This document shows, piece by piece, positions 33,158-40,793 of a DNA stretch of 61,659 nt (position 1 is its first letter; the number at the start of each line of letters is the position of its first letter). The notes below the pieces were generated by a model, which saw nothing but the letters and a program-made list of their open reading frames with translations, was not told the DNA's origin and made no database searches. This DNA is from an uncultured Lachnospiraceae bacterium. GTDB lineage: Bacteria > Bacillota > Clostridia > Lachnospirales > Lachnospiraceae. Made by a program: the position numbers and the translations under genes. The stretch spans positions 1 to 61,659 of the forward strand of contig CANDKY010000007.1 in the NCBI GenBank assembly GCA_947385425.1, read 5' to 3'.

Positions 33158-34904
33158 GAAGTTAAGGGAGATATTGGACAGGAGGCAGAAGATCCATCTG
33201 TTTCTGCTGGGGATTATGATTTTTGTCGGCGGCATTGTGGAGATTCTGAGTGTCTCGGCGATGGTGCCTGCTATCGCCGTGATTCTGGACAAGGATTCCC
33301 TGCAGAAGTATGAGATAGTGGGCGAGGTCATGGACACCCTTAATATGGACTCCATGCAGACTTTTGCCGTTTTTTTGCTCGGGACGCTGATTGTGGCCTA
33401 TGCGTTTAAAAATGTGTATACGATCTGGCTGGTGTATGAGCAGAACCGTTTCATTACGGTGAACAAGAATAAAATGATCAGCCAGGTTTTGCGGGAATTT
33501 TTAAACAGGCCGTATGAGTTTTATCTGGATGCGGATATACCGACGGTATTCCGCATGACGGATTCCGATATTCCAAATTTGTTCCAATTGTTGATGGTGA
33601 TTCTGCAGGCGTCGTCGGAAGTGGTGGTTTTTTTGTTTTTGGCAGTGGTGCTTGTGGCGACGGACTGGAAGCTGGCTTTTCTGATGGTAGGAGTGTTCGG
33701 TGTTGTAACTTTTCTGATGAACAAGGTGATGAAGCCGAGGCTGAATGCGCTTGGGAAGAAGAACCAGGAAATACAGTCCAGGATTGCAAAGTGGAGGATT
33801 CAGGCTATTTACGGGATAAAGGATGTGAAGGTGCTCCACAGGGAGGAATTTTTCGCCTATAATTATGAAAATTCCGGAAAGTATGGGGCGGGGCTCTCGC
33901 AGAAATATGCGGTGATGAACTGTATCCCGAGAAATTTGATAGAGACGTTGTTTATAGGCTGCCTTGTGGGATATATAATGGCGTATATTGCTTCGGGCAA
34001 CGATACGGGGAAGCTGGTGACGGGGCTCTATATTTACGGCGCGGCGGCCCTGCGGCTGATGCCCTGTATTAACAGGATTAACACTTACCTGACGGAAATC
34101 GCGTATCACCAGCCCTGTCTGGATTATGTGTATGACAATATGTGCGTTAATAAAAGGAGTATGGAGGAAAATAAGCATCTCCAGACAGGGGATTACCGGA
34201 AAAAGATGGGAATTCATGACAGGATTGAACTGGATAATATTACGTTTGCTTATCCGAATACGGAAAAGAAAATATTTGAGCACGCGCATATGGTAATTCC
34301 TTACGGGAAATCGGTGGGCATCATGGGTTCCTCGGGAGCCGGGAAATCAACGGTTGTGGATATCATTCTGGGTCTTCTCCATGTGCAGGAGGGGAAGATA
34401 AGCTGTGACGGGAGGGATATTTTTGAGTGCTATGCATCCTGGCTTGCACAGGTAGGGTATATTCCCCAGAGCATTTATCTGATTGACGAGTCCATACGGG
34501 AAAACATCGGGTTTGGCATTGCCGTGGAGGATATCGATGAGGACAGGATATGGGAGACGCTGGAGGAAGCGCAGTTAAAGGAATTTGTGGAGTCCCTTCC
34601 GGAGGGGCTGGATACCAAAGTCGGCGACCGTGGGATAAGGCTTTCGGGCGGGCAGAGGCAGAGGATCGGCATTGCGCGCGCCCTGTACCATAATCCGGAA
34701 ATCCTGGTCTTTGATGAGGCAACTTCGGCGTTGGACAATGAGACGGAAGCGGCGCTGATGGATGCGATCAACAGTTTTCATGGAAAGAAAACAATGGTTA
34801 TCATCGCACACAGGCTGAATACGATTGAAAACTGCGACATTATTTACCGGGTATCGGACGGGGGGATTGAGGAAGTGGACAGGAACGCTGTTTTTGGCAG
34901 GTAA
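33150..34904 (+). CDS. ABC transporter, PglK-like lipid-linked glycan flippase
   Basis: A 584-residue half-transporter: six-helix membrane domain (about 15-315) fused to an ATPase domain. Walker A GSSGAGKST (about 392-400), signature LSGGQRQRIG (about 499-508), Walker B and DEATSALD (about 522-529) and H-loop IIAHR are intact. The membrane domain resembles PglK-type flippases for undecaprenyl-linked oligosaccharides rather than drug exporters. Coupling to the DUF6056 gene and the glycan locus at 40.8-56.8 kb favours that role. It could also export a lipid or peptide. Confidence 0.82.
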   Translation: MIRKLREILDRRQKIHLFLLGIMIFVGGIVEILSVSAMVPAIAVILDKDSLQKYEIVGEVMDTLNMDSMQTFAVFLLGTLIVAYAFKNVYTIWLVYEQNRFITVNKNKMISQVLREFLNRPYEFYLDADIPTVFRMTDSDIPNLFQLLMVILQASSEVVVFLFLAVVLVATDWKLAFLMVGVFGVVTFLMNKVMKPRLNALGKKNQEIQSRIAKWRIQAIYGIKDVKVLHREEFFAYNYENSGKYGAGLSQKYAVMNCIPRNLIETLFIGCLVGYIMAYIASGNDTGKLVTGLYIYGAAALRLMPCINRINTYLTEIAYHQPCLDYVYDNMCVNKRSMEENKHLQTGDYRKKMGIHDRIELDNITFAYPNTEKKIFEHAHMVIPYGKSVGIMGSSGAGKSTVVDIILGLLHVQEGKISCDGRDIFECYASWLAQVGYIPQSIYLIDESIRENIGFGIAVEDIDEDRIWETLEEAQLKEFVESLPEGLDTKVGDRGIRLSGGQRQRIGIARALYHNPEILVFDEATSALDNETEAALMDAINSFHGKKTMVIIAHRLNTIENCDIIYRVSDGGIEEVDRNAVFGR

Positions 34905-35025
34905 GGCTTCTAAGGAAATCCCCATGCCCGCATATATAGCATCGCCAGCGATAAGGATGGGGCAGAGATTCGGCGCTGGACGGTGCAGGGCCGGACGAAA
35001 CAGAAGGGGATTCTTTTAGTAACTA

Positions 35026-35055
35026 TTGGACTTGCGGCTTATTCTGTGGCATAAT
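35026..35055 (+). promoter_or_regulatory. Promoter ahead of the hemerythrin-receiver gene
   Basis: TTGGAC (35026-35031) and CATAAT (35050-35055) are 18 bases apart, about 46 bases before the ATG. Confidence 0.45.
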
Positions 35056-35101
35056 AGAAAGGTGCCGGAGGGGATATTTTCACTGAATAAGGAGGAAATA
35101 G

Positions 35102-36436
35102 ATGAGTAATCAGTTGGTATGGCAGGATCGGTATAATATAGGAGTAAAAGTTATTGATGAGGAACACAAGAAGCTCTTCAGTATATTAAACAAGCTGTTT
35201 GCGTACAGGAAGCAGGAAGAGAAGAGCCAGTGGGTCTGCCAGGAGGGGATTAAGTACTTTAAGGATCATGCAATGAAGCATTTTACGGAGGAGGAAGCAT
35301 ACATGGCTTCCGTTCATTACATAGGGTTTGAGACACACAGGCGGCTGCATGACAATTTCCGGAAAAAGACGCTTCCGGAATTAGAGAAGGAGCTGAAACA
35401 GACAAATTATGCCGAAGATTCCATCGATCATTTTCTGGGTGTTTGTGTCGGCTGGCTGATGGGGCATACCCTGACGGAGGATCGTGCGATTACGGGAAAT
35501 GTTCTCAGCAAGTGGGGGGAGCTTTTGCCGGAAGAAGAACAGGCGGCCATGAAGCAGGTTATTTTACAGCTTTTGAAAGATATGTTTTTGCTGAATGCGA
35601 AGGTAGTCAGCGAGTGTTATGGAGGGGAGCGGTTCGGCGAGGGGATTTATTACCGCCTGGTTTACGGGAACACGCAGGGGGAAAAGTGGGAAATACTTCT
35701 TGTTTTTGAACAGAAGCTTATTGTCAATACGGTTGGCAGTATGGTGGATACACAGTCTGATAATGTAAATGTGATGCTGATGAATGTGGCAAGGTATATG
35801 GCACGGCAGTTTGTGGACAGTGTCGGAGGGCATTTTCACTCTTCGGCCCAGTATGATATGATAGAGGAAAATCTGCTGACTTATGAGCAGTTCCAAAAAA
35901 TGTTTGAAGGGCAGAGCCCGCAGTTCAGCGTGTTGTTTAACACCGGCGCGGGATATTTTGCATATTGCGTGATAGCGCCGCATCTGATCCAGTTCAGGGA
36001 TGAGACGTCGATCAAGGCAGAGAATGCAATGGCGGAAATTAAGAAATATCTGGACGCGGGGGAAAAGAACAGCAAAAAGAAAGTGCTTGTGGTGGATGAT
36101 TCGGATATGATGCGGCATACGATGAAGAGATTGTTGGAGAAGGATTATGATGTCACTCTTGCCAACTCCGGATTGGCGGCTATCCGCTGTATCACATTGG
36201 ATCGGCCGGATTTGGTTCTGTTAGACTATGAAATGCCGGTTTGCGATGGCCGGCAGGTGTTGGGGATGATACGTTCGGAGGAGGATTTCGCCGATATACC
36301 AGTGGTGTTCCTGACGGGACGGGGCGATAAGGAAAGTATCCAGAAGGTACTCTCGTTAAAACCAAAGGGTTATCTGATTAAGACGTTGGGGGCAGAGGAA
36401 ATTAAGAAAAATATTGACGATTTTATGAAGGGTTAG
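35102..36436 (+). CDS. Bacteriohemerythrin / CheX-like / response-regulator fusion
   Basis: A 444-residue cytosolic signalling protein in three parts. Residues 1-135 are a bacteriohemerythrin with all diiron ligands visible: His22, His60, Glu64, His79, His83, His122, Asp127. Residues about 150-315 are a middle domain that looks like the CheX/CheC-type phosphatase fold, though I cannot confirm its catalytic residues. Residues about 325-444 are a receiver domain with VVDDSD, phospho-acceptor Asp in LLDYEMP (about 375), Thr of FLTG and Lys of PKGYLIK. It would link O2 or iron sensing to phosphorelay output. There is no DNA-binding domain. TAAGGAGG precedes the ATG. It is a single gene followed by MITE-1. 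Confidence 0.83.
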   Translation: MSNQLVWQDRYNIGVKVIDEEHKKLFSILNKLFAYRKQEEKSQWVCQEGIKYFKDHAMKHFTEEEAYMASVHYIGFETHRRLHDNFRKKTLPELEKELKQTNYAEDSIDHFLGVCVGWLMGHTLTEDRAITGNVLSKWGELLPEEEQAAMKQVILQLLKDMFLLNAKVVSECYGGERFGEGIYYRLVYGNTQGEKWEILLVFEQKLIVNTVGSMVDTQSDNVNVMLMNVARYMARQFVDSVGGHFHSSAQYDMIEENLLTYEQFQKMFEGQSPQFSVLFNTGAGYFAYCVIAPHLIQFRDETSIKAENAMAEIKKYLDAGEKNSKKKVLVVDDSDMMRHTMKRLLEKDYDVTLANSGLAAIRCITLDRPDLVLLDYEMPVCDGRQVLGMIRSEEDFADIPVVFLTGRGDKESIQKVLSLKPKGYLIKTLGAEEIKKNIDDFMKG

Positions 36437-36446
36437 TGTTCCAGCC

Positions 36447-36635
36447 CAATGTCATTAACTTAAGCTTCCCGTGGCGCTGCAGACCACATATCTCATCCGG
36501 ACACGCTTTCGCTCAGCGGCAGACGCAACGGCACTAAGGCGCCAAAACACGTCGCCTAAGTGCCGGCGTCTTTCAATGGTCCGGATTGAGATATATGGTC
36601 TGCAGCACCCCGAAAAGCTTAAGTTAATGACATTG
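36447..36635. mobile_element. MITE-1, complete 189-bp copy with 9-bp target duplication
   Basis: Perfect 21-bp terminal inverted repeats (CAATGTCATTAACTTAAGCT plus T) cap a longer imperfect palindrome of about 54 bases per arm, with no coding capacity. GTTCCAGCC occurs directly on both sides (36438-36446 and 36636-36644), a 9-bp target-site duplication. Other pieces of the family are at 1-54, 50551-50584 and 60931-60951. It must be mobilised in trans by a transposase not in this window. Confidence 0.9.
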
Positions 36636-36741
36636 GTTCCAGCCAGAAACACCCTTTGTGGCAGCGTCCGGGGGGACGTATGAGAGAGACGGCGGACAGT
36701 TCCTTAAATCTGCGAAGGCGCTGAGGTGCTTGTAAAGTCGG

Positions 36742-36780
36742 GAAAGAAGGGACATTTGTTTTAATGATGTCCCTTCTTTC
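36742..36780. terminator. Strong hairpin downstream of the Spo0A-like gene
   Basis: GAAAGAAGGGACA (36742-36754) pairs perfectly with TGTCCCTTCTTTC (36768-36780). It lies just past the stop of the minus-strand spo0A-like gene and is a likely terminator. No U-run follows on either strand. Confidence 0.55.
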
Positions 36781-36835
36781 CTGGAGCGTATCTGTAGGGC
36801 GTCCTGATTTGGTTTCTTCCGTTTTGGGATGGTTC

Positions 36836-37213
36836 TCAGACTACCTCCATTTTCTCCCTGCGCATATCGAGGCATATTTTATCTGCAATTTGTGCAATGT
36901 ATTCGCTGTTGGTCGGGCGTCCGGTCCCTGTCAGTGCGGAATAGCCAAACAGTTCTTCAAAAGTTTCGGTATTGCCGCGCAGCCAGGATACTTCTATCGC
37001 ATTCCGAATGGCACGTTCTACTTTCTGTTCCGTCGTCTTAAACTCCTTCGCTATCTCCGGATACAAAAGTTTTGTCACACTTCCGACTACTTCCATATCT
37101 TCTGTCGCCATTATAATCGATGACCTTAGATAATGATAACCTTTCAAATGGGCAGGAACTCCCATTTCCAGCATTACCTTCGTCACATATTGTTCCAGCC
37201 GAGTGTCTTCCAT
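36836..37213 (-). CDS. Stand-alone Spo0A C-terminal (effector) domain protein
   Basis: A 125-residue DNA-binding protein matching the Spo0A effector domain along its whole length: MGVPAHLKGYHYLRSSI, GSVTKLLYPEIAKEF, the recognition-helix region TTEQKVERAIRNAIEVSW, and GRPTNSEYIAQIADK. The receiver domain that controls DNA binding in Spo0A is missing, so it may bind DNA without phosphorylation or act as a competitor of Spo0A. GGGGGCAGG precedes ATG 37213. It is a single gene between a MITE and the MATE gene, with its own palindrome-bearing promoter. Confidence 0.9.
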   Translation of the reverse strand: MEDTRLEQYVTKVMLEMGVPAHLKGYHYLRSSIIMATEDMEVVGSVTKLLYPEIAKEFKTTEQKVERAIRNAIEVSWLRGNTETFEELFGYSALTGTGRPTNSEYIAQIADKICLDMRREKMEVV

Positions 37214-37295
37214 TCTGTCCTGCCCCCATATACCTTTTTTTTCCGGGAATTGAACTGTCCTCCGAAATCTACAAAATACAACATTTCTGTTCCAC

Positions 37296-37325
37296 ATCTT
37301 ACCACAAATTTACAGATTCTGTAAA
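37296..37325 (-). promoter_or_regulatory. Promoter with 17-bp palindrome, Spo0A-like gene
   Basis: On the minus strand, TTTACA (37325-37320) and TAAGAT (37301-37296) are 18 bases apart. The -35 lies inside a perfect palindrome TTTACAG-ATT-CTGTAAA (37309-37325), a plausible operator. Upstream (37326-37437) only a short CTCTAGAGC/GCTCTAG stem is seen. Confidence 0.55.
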
Positions 37326-37437
37326 CTGTAAGGCATCGCGCCGCAGTTCCTAAAGTTAATGGCATTAGTCCACAGGCCGGTGCCGCATCCGCGGAGGCTC
37401 TAGAGCATTTTTCAGACACGCTCTAGTGATGGGGTAT

Positions 37438-38841
37438 CTAAATATGGCGTTTCCGTTTTAATAACCAAAAACAGATAATAAAAAACACAATGCCGTATAC
37501 TGTAGTAATCGGCGTCGCCAGTCCTACCAGCAGCAGCGATGCCTGCGGAAGTCGTGACATAAATATGGAAACAGGGATACGGATGCAAAATGCCGAGGTA
37601 ATCCCCTGCACCATAACAGGAATGCTATTCCCGCTCCCGTTAAAGTAACCGATACTGCTGAACAAAATGCATGTCAGGATGCATTCTGCGGAAAACCCCT
37701 TCAGGTAATCCGCGCTCTGCGCAATTACTTCCGCATCCTTTGTAAATAGGGATGAAAGATAGGAGCCTCCGAAGAATCCGCCGAAGAAAATTAATACACC
37801 GACCGTACAGCCGGCGGCCATTGCTGTAAGAAATCCGCTCCATGCCCGTTTTTCCTTCCCGGCGCCGATATTCTGCGCTACAAAGGCAGATACACTCTGC
37901 ATCACGGATGAAGGCACCAGCATAATGAAGGACACTATTTTTTGTGCCACGCCATATCCGGCCGATGGCATAAGCCCCATTTGATTGATAATGGAATTAA
38001 TGACCAGGAATGAGATCTGCACCATGGTTTCCTGCAGCGCGATCGGTATGCCGACATTCAGAATCTTTTTCAGTTCCAATGGATATATCCGGCATTGCTG
38101 TCTGGAAAACAAAACCGGCATTTTCTGCCTGCGTATTACTCCGACGGAAACAATCACAGAAACCATCTGTGCCAGCACCGTAGCCAGGGCTGCGCCTGCC
38201 ACATCCATGTGGAACGCTCCCACAAACAGTAAATCACATACGATATTGACCATGCAGGCTATGCCTACAAACAAAAACGGAAGGTTTGCATTCCCTACCC
38301 CGCGCAGTACGCCGCTGATTACGTTGTAAGCAATGATAACCAGTATTCCGCCGGAACATATGCGGATATAGGTTACCGCCTTTTCCACGGATGCCTCCGG
38401 CACCTGCAGCATTGTCACGATATTGCCCGCCAGCAATTCCAACAGGACAGTCAAAGCTATCCCTGACACGGCAAACAACAGGATCGTCGTGCCGACCGCA
38501 TCCCCCGCCTCCTTTGGTTTCTTCTCGCCGATGTGCTGCCCAATGACTACTGTGGAACCCATTGCCAGGCTTGTAATGACAAAAGTTACCATTTGCATAA
38601 ACGCGCTTCCTGTCCCGACGGCGGAGATGCTGGACGCATCCCCGAATTGTCCGACTACGAGCAAGTCCACCGCCCCGTATGCTGCCTGCAGCACCAGGGC
38701 GCCGAGTACAGGAAGGGCAAACCGTATCAGGGAACTGAATATCGGGCCGTCCGTGAAAGAATTTTCCTGGCTGTTATCCATACTATCTATGTTTTGCGCT
38801 GCGCTTTGCGTATTTTTCTTTTTTTCCTCCCTGCTTTTCAT
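37438..38841 (-). CDS. MATE family efflux transporter
   Basis: A 467-residue membrane antiporter with twelve predicted helices after a polar 30-residue N-terminus. The two repeat halves show PVLGALVLQAAYGAVDLLVVG (N half) and GIPIALQETMVQISFLVI (C half), typical of the NorM/DinF-like MATE group that exports cationic drugs using H+ or Na+. It lies 116 bases downstream of marR on the same strand and is likely repressed by it. The start is taken at the first ATG; an alternative at residue 21 is possible. Confidence 0.9.
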   Translation of the reverse strand: MKSREEKKKNTQSAAQNIDSMDNSQENSFTDGPIFSSLIRFALPVLGALVLQAAYGAVDLLVVGQFGDASSISAVGTGSAFMQMVTFVITSLAMGSTVVIGQHIGEKKPKEAGDAVGTTILLFAVSGIALTVLLELLAGNIVTMLQVPEASVEKAVTYIRICSGGILVIIAYNVISGVLRGVGNANLPFLFVGIACMVNIVCDLLFVGAFHMDVAGAALATVLAQMVSVIVSVGVIRRQKMPVLFSRQQCRIYPLELKKILNVGIPIALQETMVQISFLVINSIINQMGLMPSAGYGVAQKIVSFIMLVPSSVMQSVSAFVAQNIGAGKEKRAWSGFLTAMAAGCTVGVLIFFGGFFGGSYLSSLFTKDAEVIAQSADYLKGFSAECILTCILFSSIGYFNGSGNSIPVMVQGITSAFCIRIPVSIFMSRLPQASLLLVGLATPITTVYGIVFFIICFWLLKRKRHI

Positions 38842-38957
38842 AATTTATCCGGCATCCTTTCTTTATCATAATTTTACTTTTTTACTGCTGTTCCGGCGCT
38901 GCCGTATCTGTTGTGTCCGGCAATTGCTGTTTAATAATAAGCGCGTGATTCCAACCT

Positions 38958-39401
38958 TTAACCATTCCTGCGCCCGGGCATGGTTTGCTGCAGCTTCTCT
39001 ATGACATTTACGGTTTCCTGTACCTGTTCATCCGTGATTTCCTGTAGTGAGGCCACCCAGTCCCTGTGGAAATCAAATACGTATTTTTTTACGCATTTCT
39101 CGCCTTCCGGTGTCAGATACAATAAAGCGATCCTTTTATCCCTGCTGTCGGTTTTTTTCTCCAGCATGCCAAAGTTTTCCAGTTCGCATATCAGCTTTGT
39201 AACGCTTGGAGCCGTAATATTCAATCTGCTGCTCACATCGCAGACCCTGCATATTTCCTGCCGCTGTCTTATTTCATAAACGGCTTCCAGCACATGGATT
39301 TGCCGCGGTTTCATTCCCTTTGGCAATTCCGGCAGTGTTTCCGTCACGCGCTTTGCCGTGAAACAAACATCCAGCAGTTGCTTTAATCCCTTTCTTGTCA
39401 C
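38958..39401 (-). CDS. MarR family transcriptional regulator
   Basis: A 147-residue winged-helix repressor. It is read from GTG 39401 with GGAGGG five bases upstream; a longer frame to 39476 would run through the promoter and operator. The winged-helix core includes VCDVSSRLNITAPSVTKLI and the wing DSRDKRIALLYLTPEG. It lies upstream of a MATE pump gene in the same direction, the common drug-sensing arrangement. A 36-bp perfect palindrome overlaps its -10 box, indicating autorepression. The effector is unknown. Confidence 0.9.
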   Translation of the reverse strand: MTRKGLKQLLDVCFTAKRVTETLPELPKGMKPRQIHVLEAVYEIRQRQEICRVCDVSSRLNITAPSVTKLICELENFGMLEKKTDSRDKRIALLYLTPEGEKCVKKYVFDFHRDWVASLQEITDEQVQETVNVIEKLQQTMPGRRNG

Positions 39402-39424
39402 GGTGTCCCTCCTGAATATTTCTA

Positions 39425-39483
39425 TATACTTACTATTAGTAATTACTAATAGTAAGTATATCGGGGAAAAGAACATTTGTCAA
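39425..39483 (-). promoter_or_regulatory. marR promoter and 36-bp palindromic operator
   Basis: On the minus strand, TTGACA (39483-39478) and TATACT (39460-39455) are exactly 17 bases apart, a near-consensus promoter. Positions 39425-39460 form a perfect palindrome centred on AATT with half-site TATACTTACTATTAGT, covering the -10 and start point. MarR binding there would block its own and the MATE gene's transcription. Confidence 0.88.
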
Positions 39484-39628
39484 TGGAACAGACCAAAAAA
39501 TACAACTTTTTTTTACAGTGCATTTATGTTAGAGTCATTTTCTGCAGAGCCGGAAACGTTGCGTTTACAGCATTTCGGCCGGATATCCCAGATGAACGGG
39601 AAAAGCAGAAAATAACCGCCGTGCTGAT

Positions 39629-40066
39629 ATGGACAAGGTTGCAAAGTCTGATATAATAAAGGCATCAAGCGTAAAAGAGGGTGTACAGGTGCATCTGATT
39701 GGGAAGATAAACAGGGAAATTTACAAGTGTATAACCGAAGATATTGTTACGGATGAAGTGATCATTACGGATAATCAAATACGGCACATTAAAGATAGGC
39801 ATCCGAATGATTATGAGAGATTTTCAGAATATTTTAGTAAAATTATTGAGGAGCCAGATTATATTTTAGAGGCGAATAAGCCTAACACAGTATTTGTATT
39901 AAAATCTGTCGAAGACCAAGGGGCTAATTTTCAGTTGATTTTAAGGTTAAAAACCTCAGAAGATCCTGAAAATTATAAGAATTCTATTATTACATTTCTT
40001 AAGATTGACCAGAAGAAATGGGAGAAGTATTTACGCAACAAGAAAATCCTTTACAGGCGGGAATAA
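39629..40066 (+). CDS. PBECR-type nuclease domain protein
   Basis: A 145-residue protein whose C-terminal part (about 48-145) matches the PBECR group (phage Barnase-EndoU-ColicinE5/D-RelE-like nucleases). Visible motifs: IRHIKDRHPNDYERF, IIEEPDYILEANKPNT, FQLILRLKTS and SIITFLKI, ending in NKKILYRRE. Such domains occur in phage polyvalent proteins and toxins and probably cut RNA. No immunity or antitoxin gene adjoins it. Its codon use is AT-rich compared with the flanks, and the ribosome binding site is poor, pointing to transfer from a phage. A broken Prp gene follows at 40289. Confidence 0.75.
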   Translation: MDKVAKSDIIKASSVKEGVQVHLIGKINREIYKCITEDIVTDEVIITDNQIRHIKDRHPNDYERFSEYFSKIIEEPDYILEANKPNTVFVLKSVEDQGANFQLILRLKTSEDPENYKNSIITFLKIDQKKWEKYLRNKKILYRRE

Positions 40067-40089
40067 AATTATTATAATAAAACTATGAT

Positions 40090-40213
40090 ATATAGGGGGA
40101 ATACTTGTGGTGGTAAACTTTCGTGTCAACCACGCGCCGCCGGTACTGACAGGGGAAACCCGAGAGATGCAGGAGAATGGCACGCCTGCCAAGTGTTCCC
40201 TCTATATTTTTTT
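40090..40213 (+). ncRNA. Unnamed structured RNA with 18-bp closing stem and U-tail
   Basis: Positions 40090-40107 pair with 40190-40207 over 18 uninterrupted base pairs (two G-U), and a run of seven T (40207-40213) follows. The 82-base interior can form GTGGT/ACCAC (around 40107-40132), GGG-GAAA-CCC-type (around 40152-40161) and GCAGG/CCTGC (around 40169-40189) hairpins. It has no ORF. I do not recognise it as a known riboswitch, ribozyme or sRNA. It lies between the PBECR gene and a Prp remnant. It may be a small RNA with its own terminator or an attenuator. Confidence 0.6.
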
Positions 40214-40288
40214 CTTATCGCATAGCTGGCCACTTAGTATTTGCTGGGTGGTATTTTTATGTCCATTTCCGGGAGGTGAGATATAGTT

Positions 40289-40411
40289 ATGGTTTTAATA
40301 ACGCTCAATAAGATACACGTATCCGGCCACGCAGACGCGGCTTCACGGAACCCTGATATCGTCTGCAGCGCGGTTTCTGCCATTACTCTTACAACTTATA
40401 AGGAGGCTTAA
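40289..40411 (+). pseudogene. Truncated ribosomal-processing cysteine protease Prp remnant
   Basis: A 40-codon frame with GGGAGGTGAG upstream carries both Prp catalytic motifs: the His in VSGHADAA and the Cys in PDIVCSAVSAI. Prp (YsxB) cleaves the N-terminus of ribosomal protein L27; phages carry copies to process head proteins. Normal length is about 105-110 residues. From about 40385 the similarity continues in another frame (LLQLIRRLKEIAC) before a stop, so the gene is broken by an indel. Not being beside rplU/rpmA, it is likely phage-derived. Confidence 0.75.
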
Positions 40412-40451
40412 GGAAATTGCCTGCTGAGGGGATTTTGACTGATTTAGCGAT

Positions 40452-40551
40452 ACTGCAGACCGCCAGAATTTACAGTGACGCAACTCGAAAGGTATCTGGC
40501 TGGCGGTCTACAGCCGGGTTATACTGTAAATTTAACTGATGTGCAGTATAA
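40452..40551 (+). repeat. MITE-2 repeat, copy B
   Basis: About 100 bases matching the reverse complement of 31575-31674. The ACTGCAGACCGCC / GGCGGTCTACAG arms are one base diverged in this copy. It lies just upstream of the glycan-locus promoter. Confidence 0.8.
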
Positions 40552-40597
40552 CTTGTAAAGGCTGAACTTTTCCCATAAACACAGCGTTTGTGATATA

Positions 40598-40626
40598 TTG
40601 TGCTGAACGCGTTTTTATGTTAAAAT
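40598..40626 (+). promoter_or_regulatory. Promoter at the head of the polysaccharide locus
   Basis: TTGTGC (40598-40603) and TAAAAT (40621-40626) are 17 bases apart, giving a leader of about 160 bases before the first glycosyltransferase gene. Confidence 0.5.
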
Positions 40627-40793
40627 AAAAAACATACAGGCTTTCCGGTAAGAAAAGGAACAAAATCAGCGTTCATTTTCCACCGGGTTTTTGGAACTTG
40701 GAACGATGCAAAAAAGCAGATTGGGTATCAGAGCCAGGCACACGGCGGGAGAGCGGGCGGAAACGAATAGAAGAAATATCGGAGAAAAGAAAG

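Noticed and set aside
36455-36683. Short open frames on both strands over the region 36455-36683
   Set aside because: They lie mostly in MITE-1, whose palindromic arms create matching frames; no start signals or homology.
37438-38841. MATE transporter considered as the missing Wzx flippase
   Set aside because: Its sequence is of the drug-efflux MATE group and it is paired with a MarR regulator, so a glycan role is not supported.
40090-40213. The structured RNA considered as a cobalamin, c-di-GMP, T-box, guanidine or SRP RNA
   Set aside because: None of the conserved core strings of those classes could be placed in it by eye; it was kept as an unnamed RNA.
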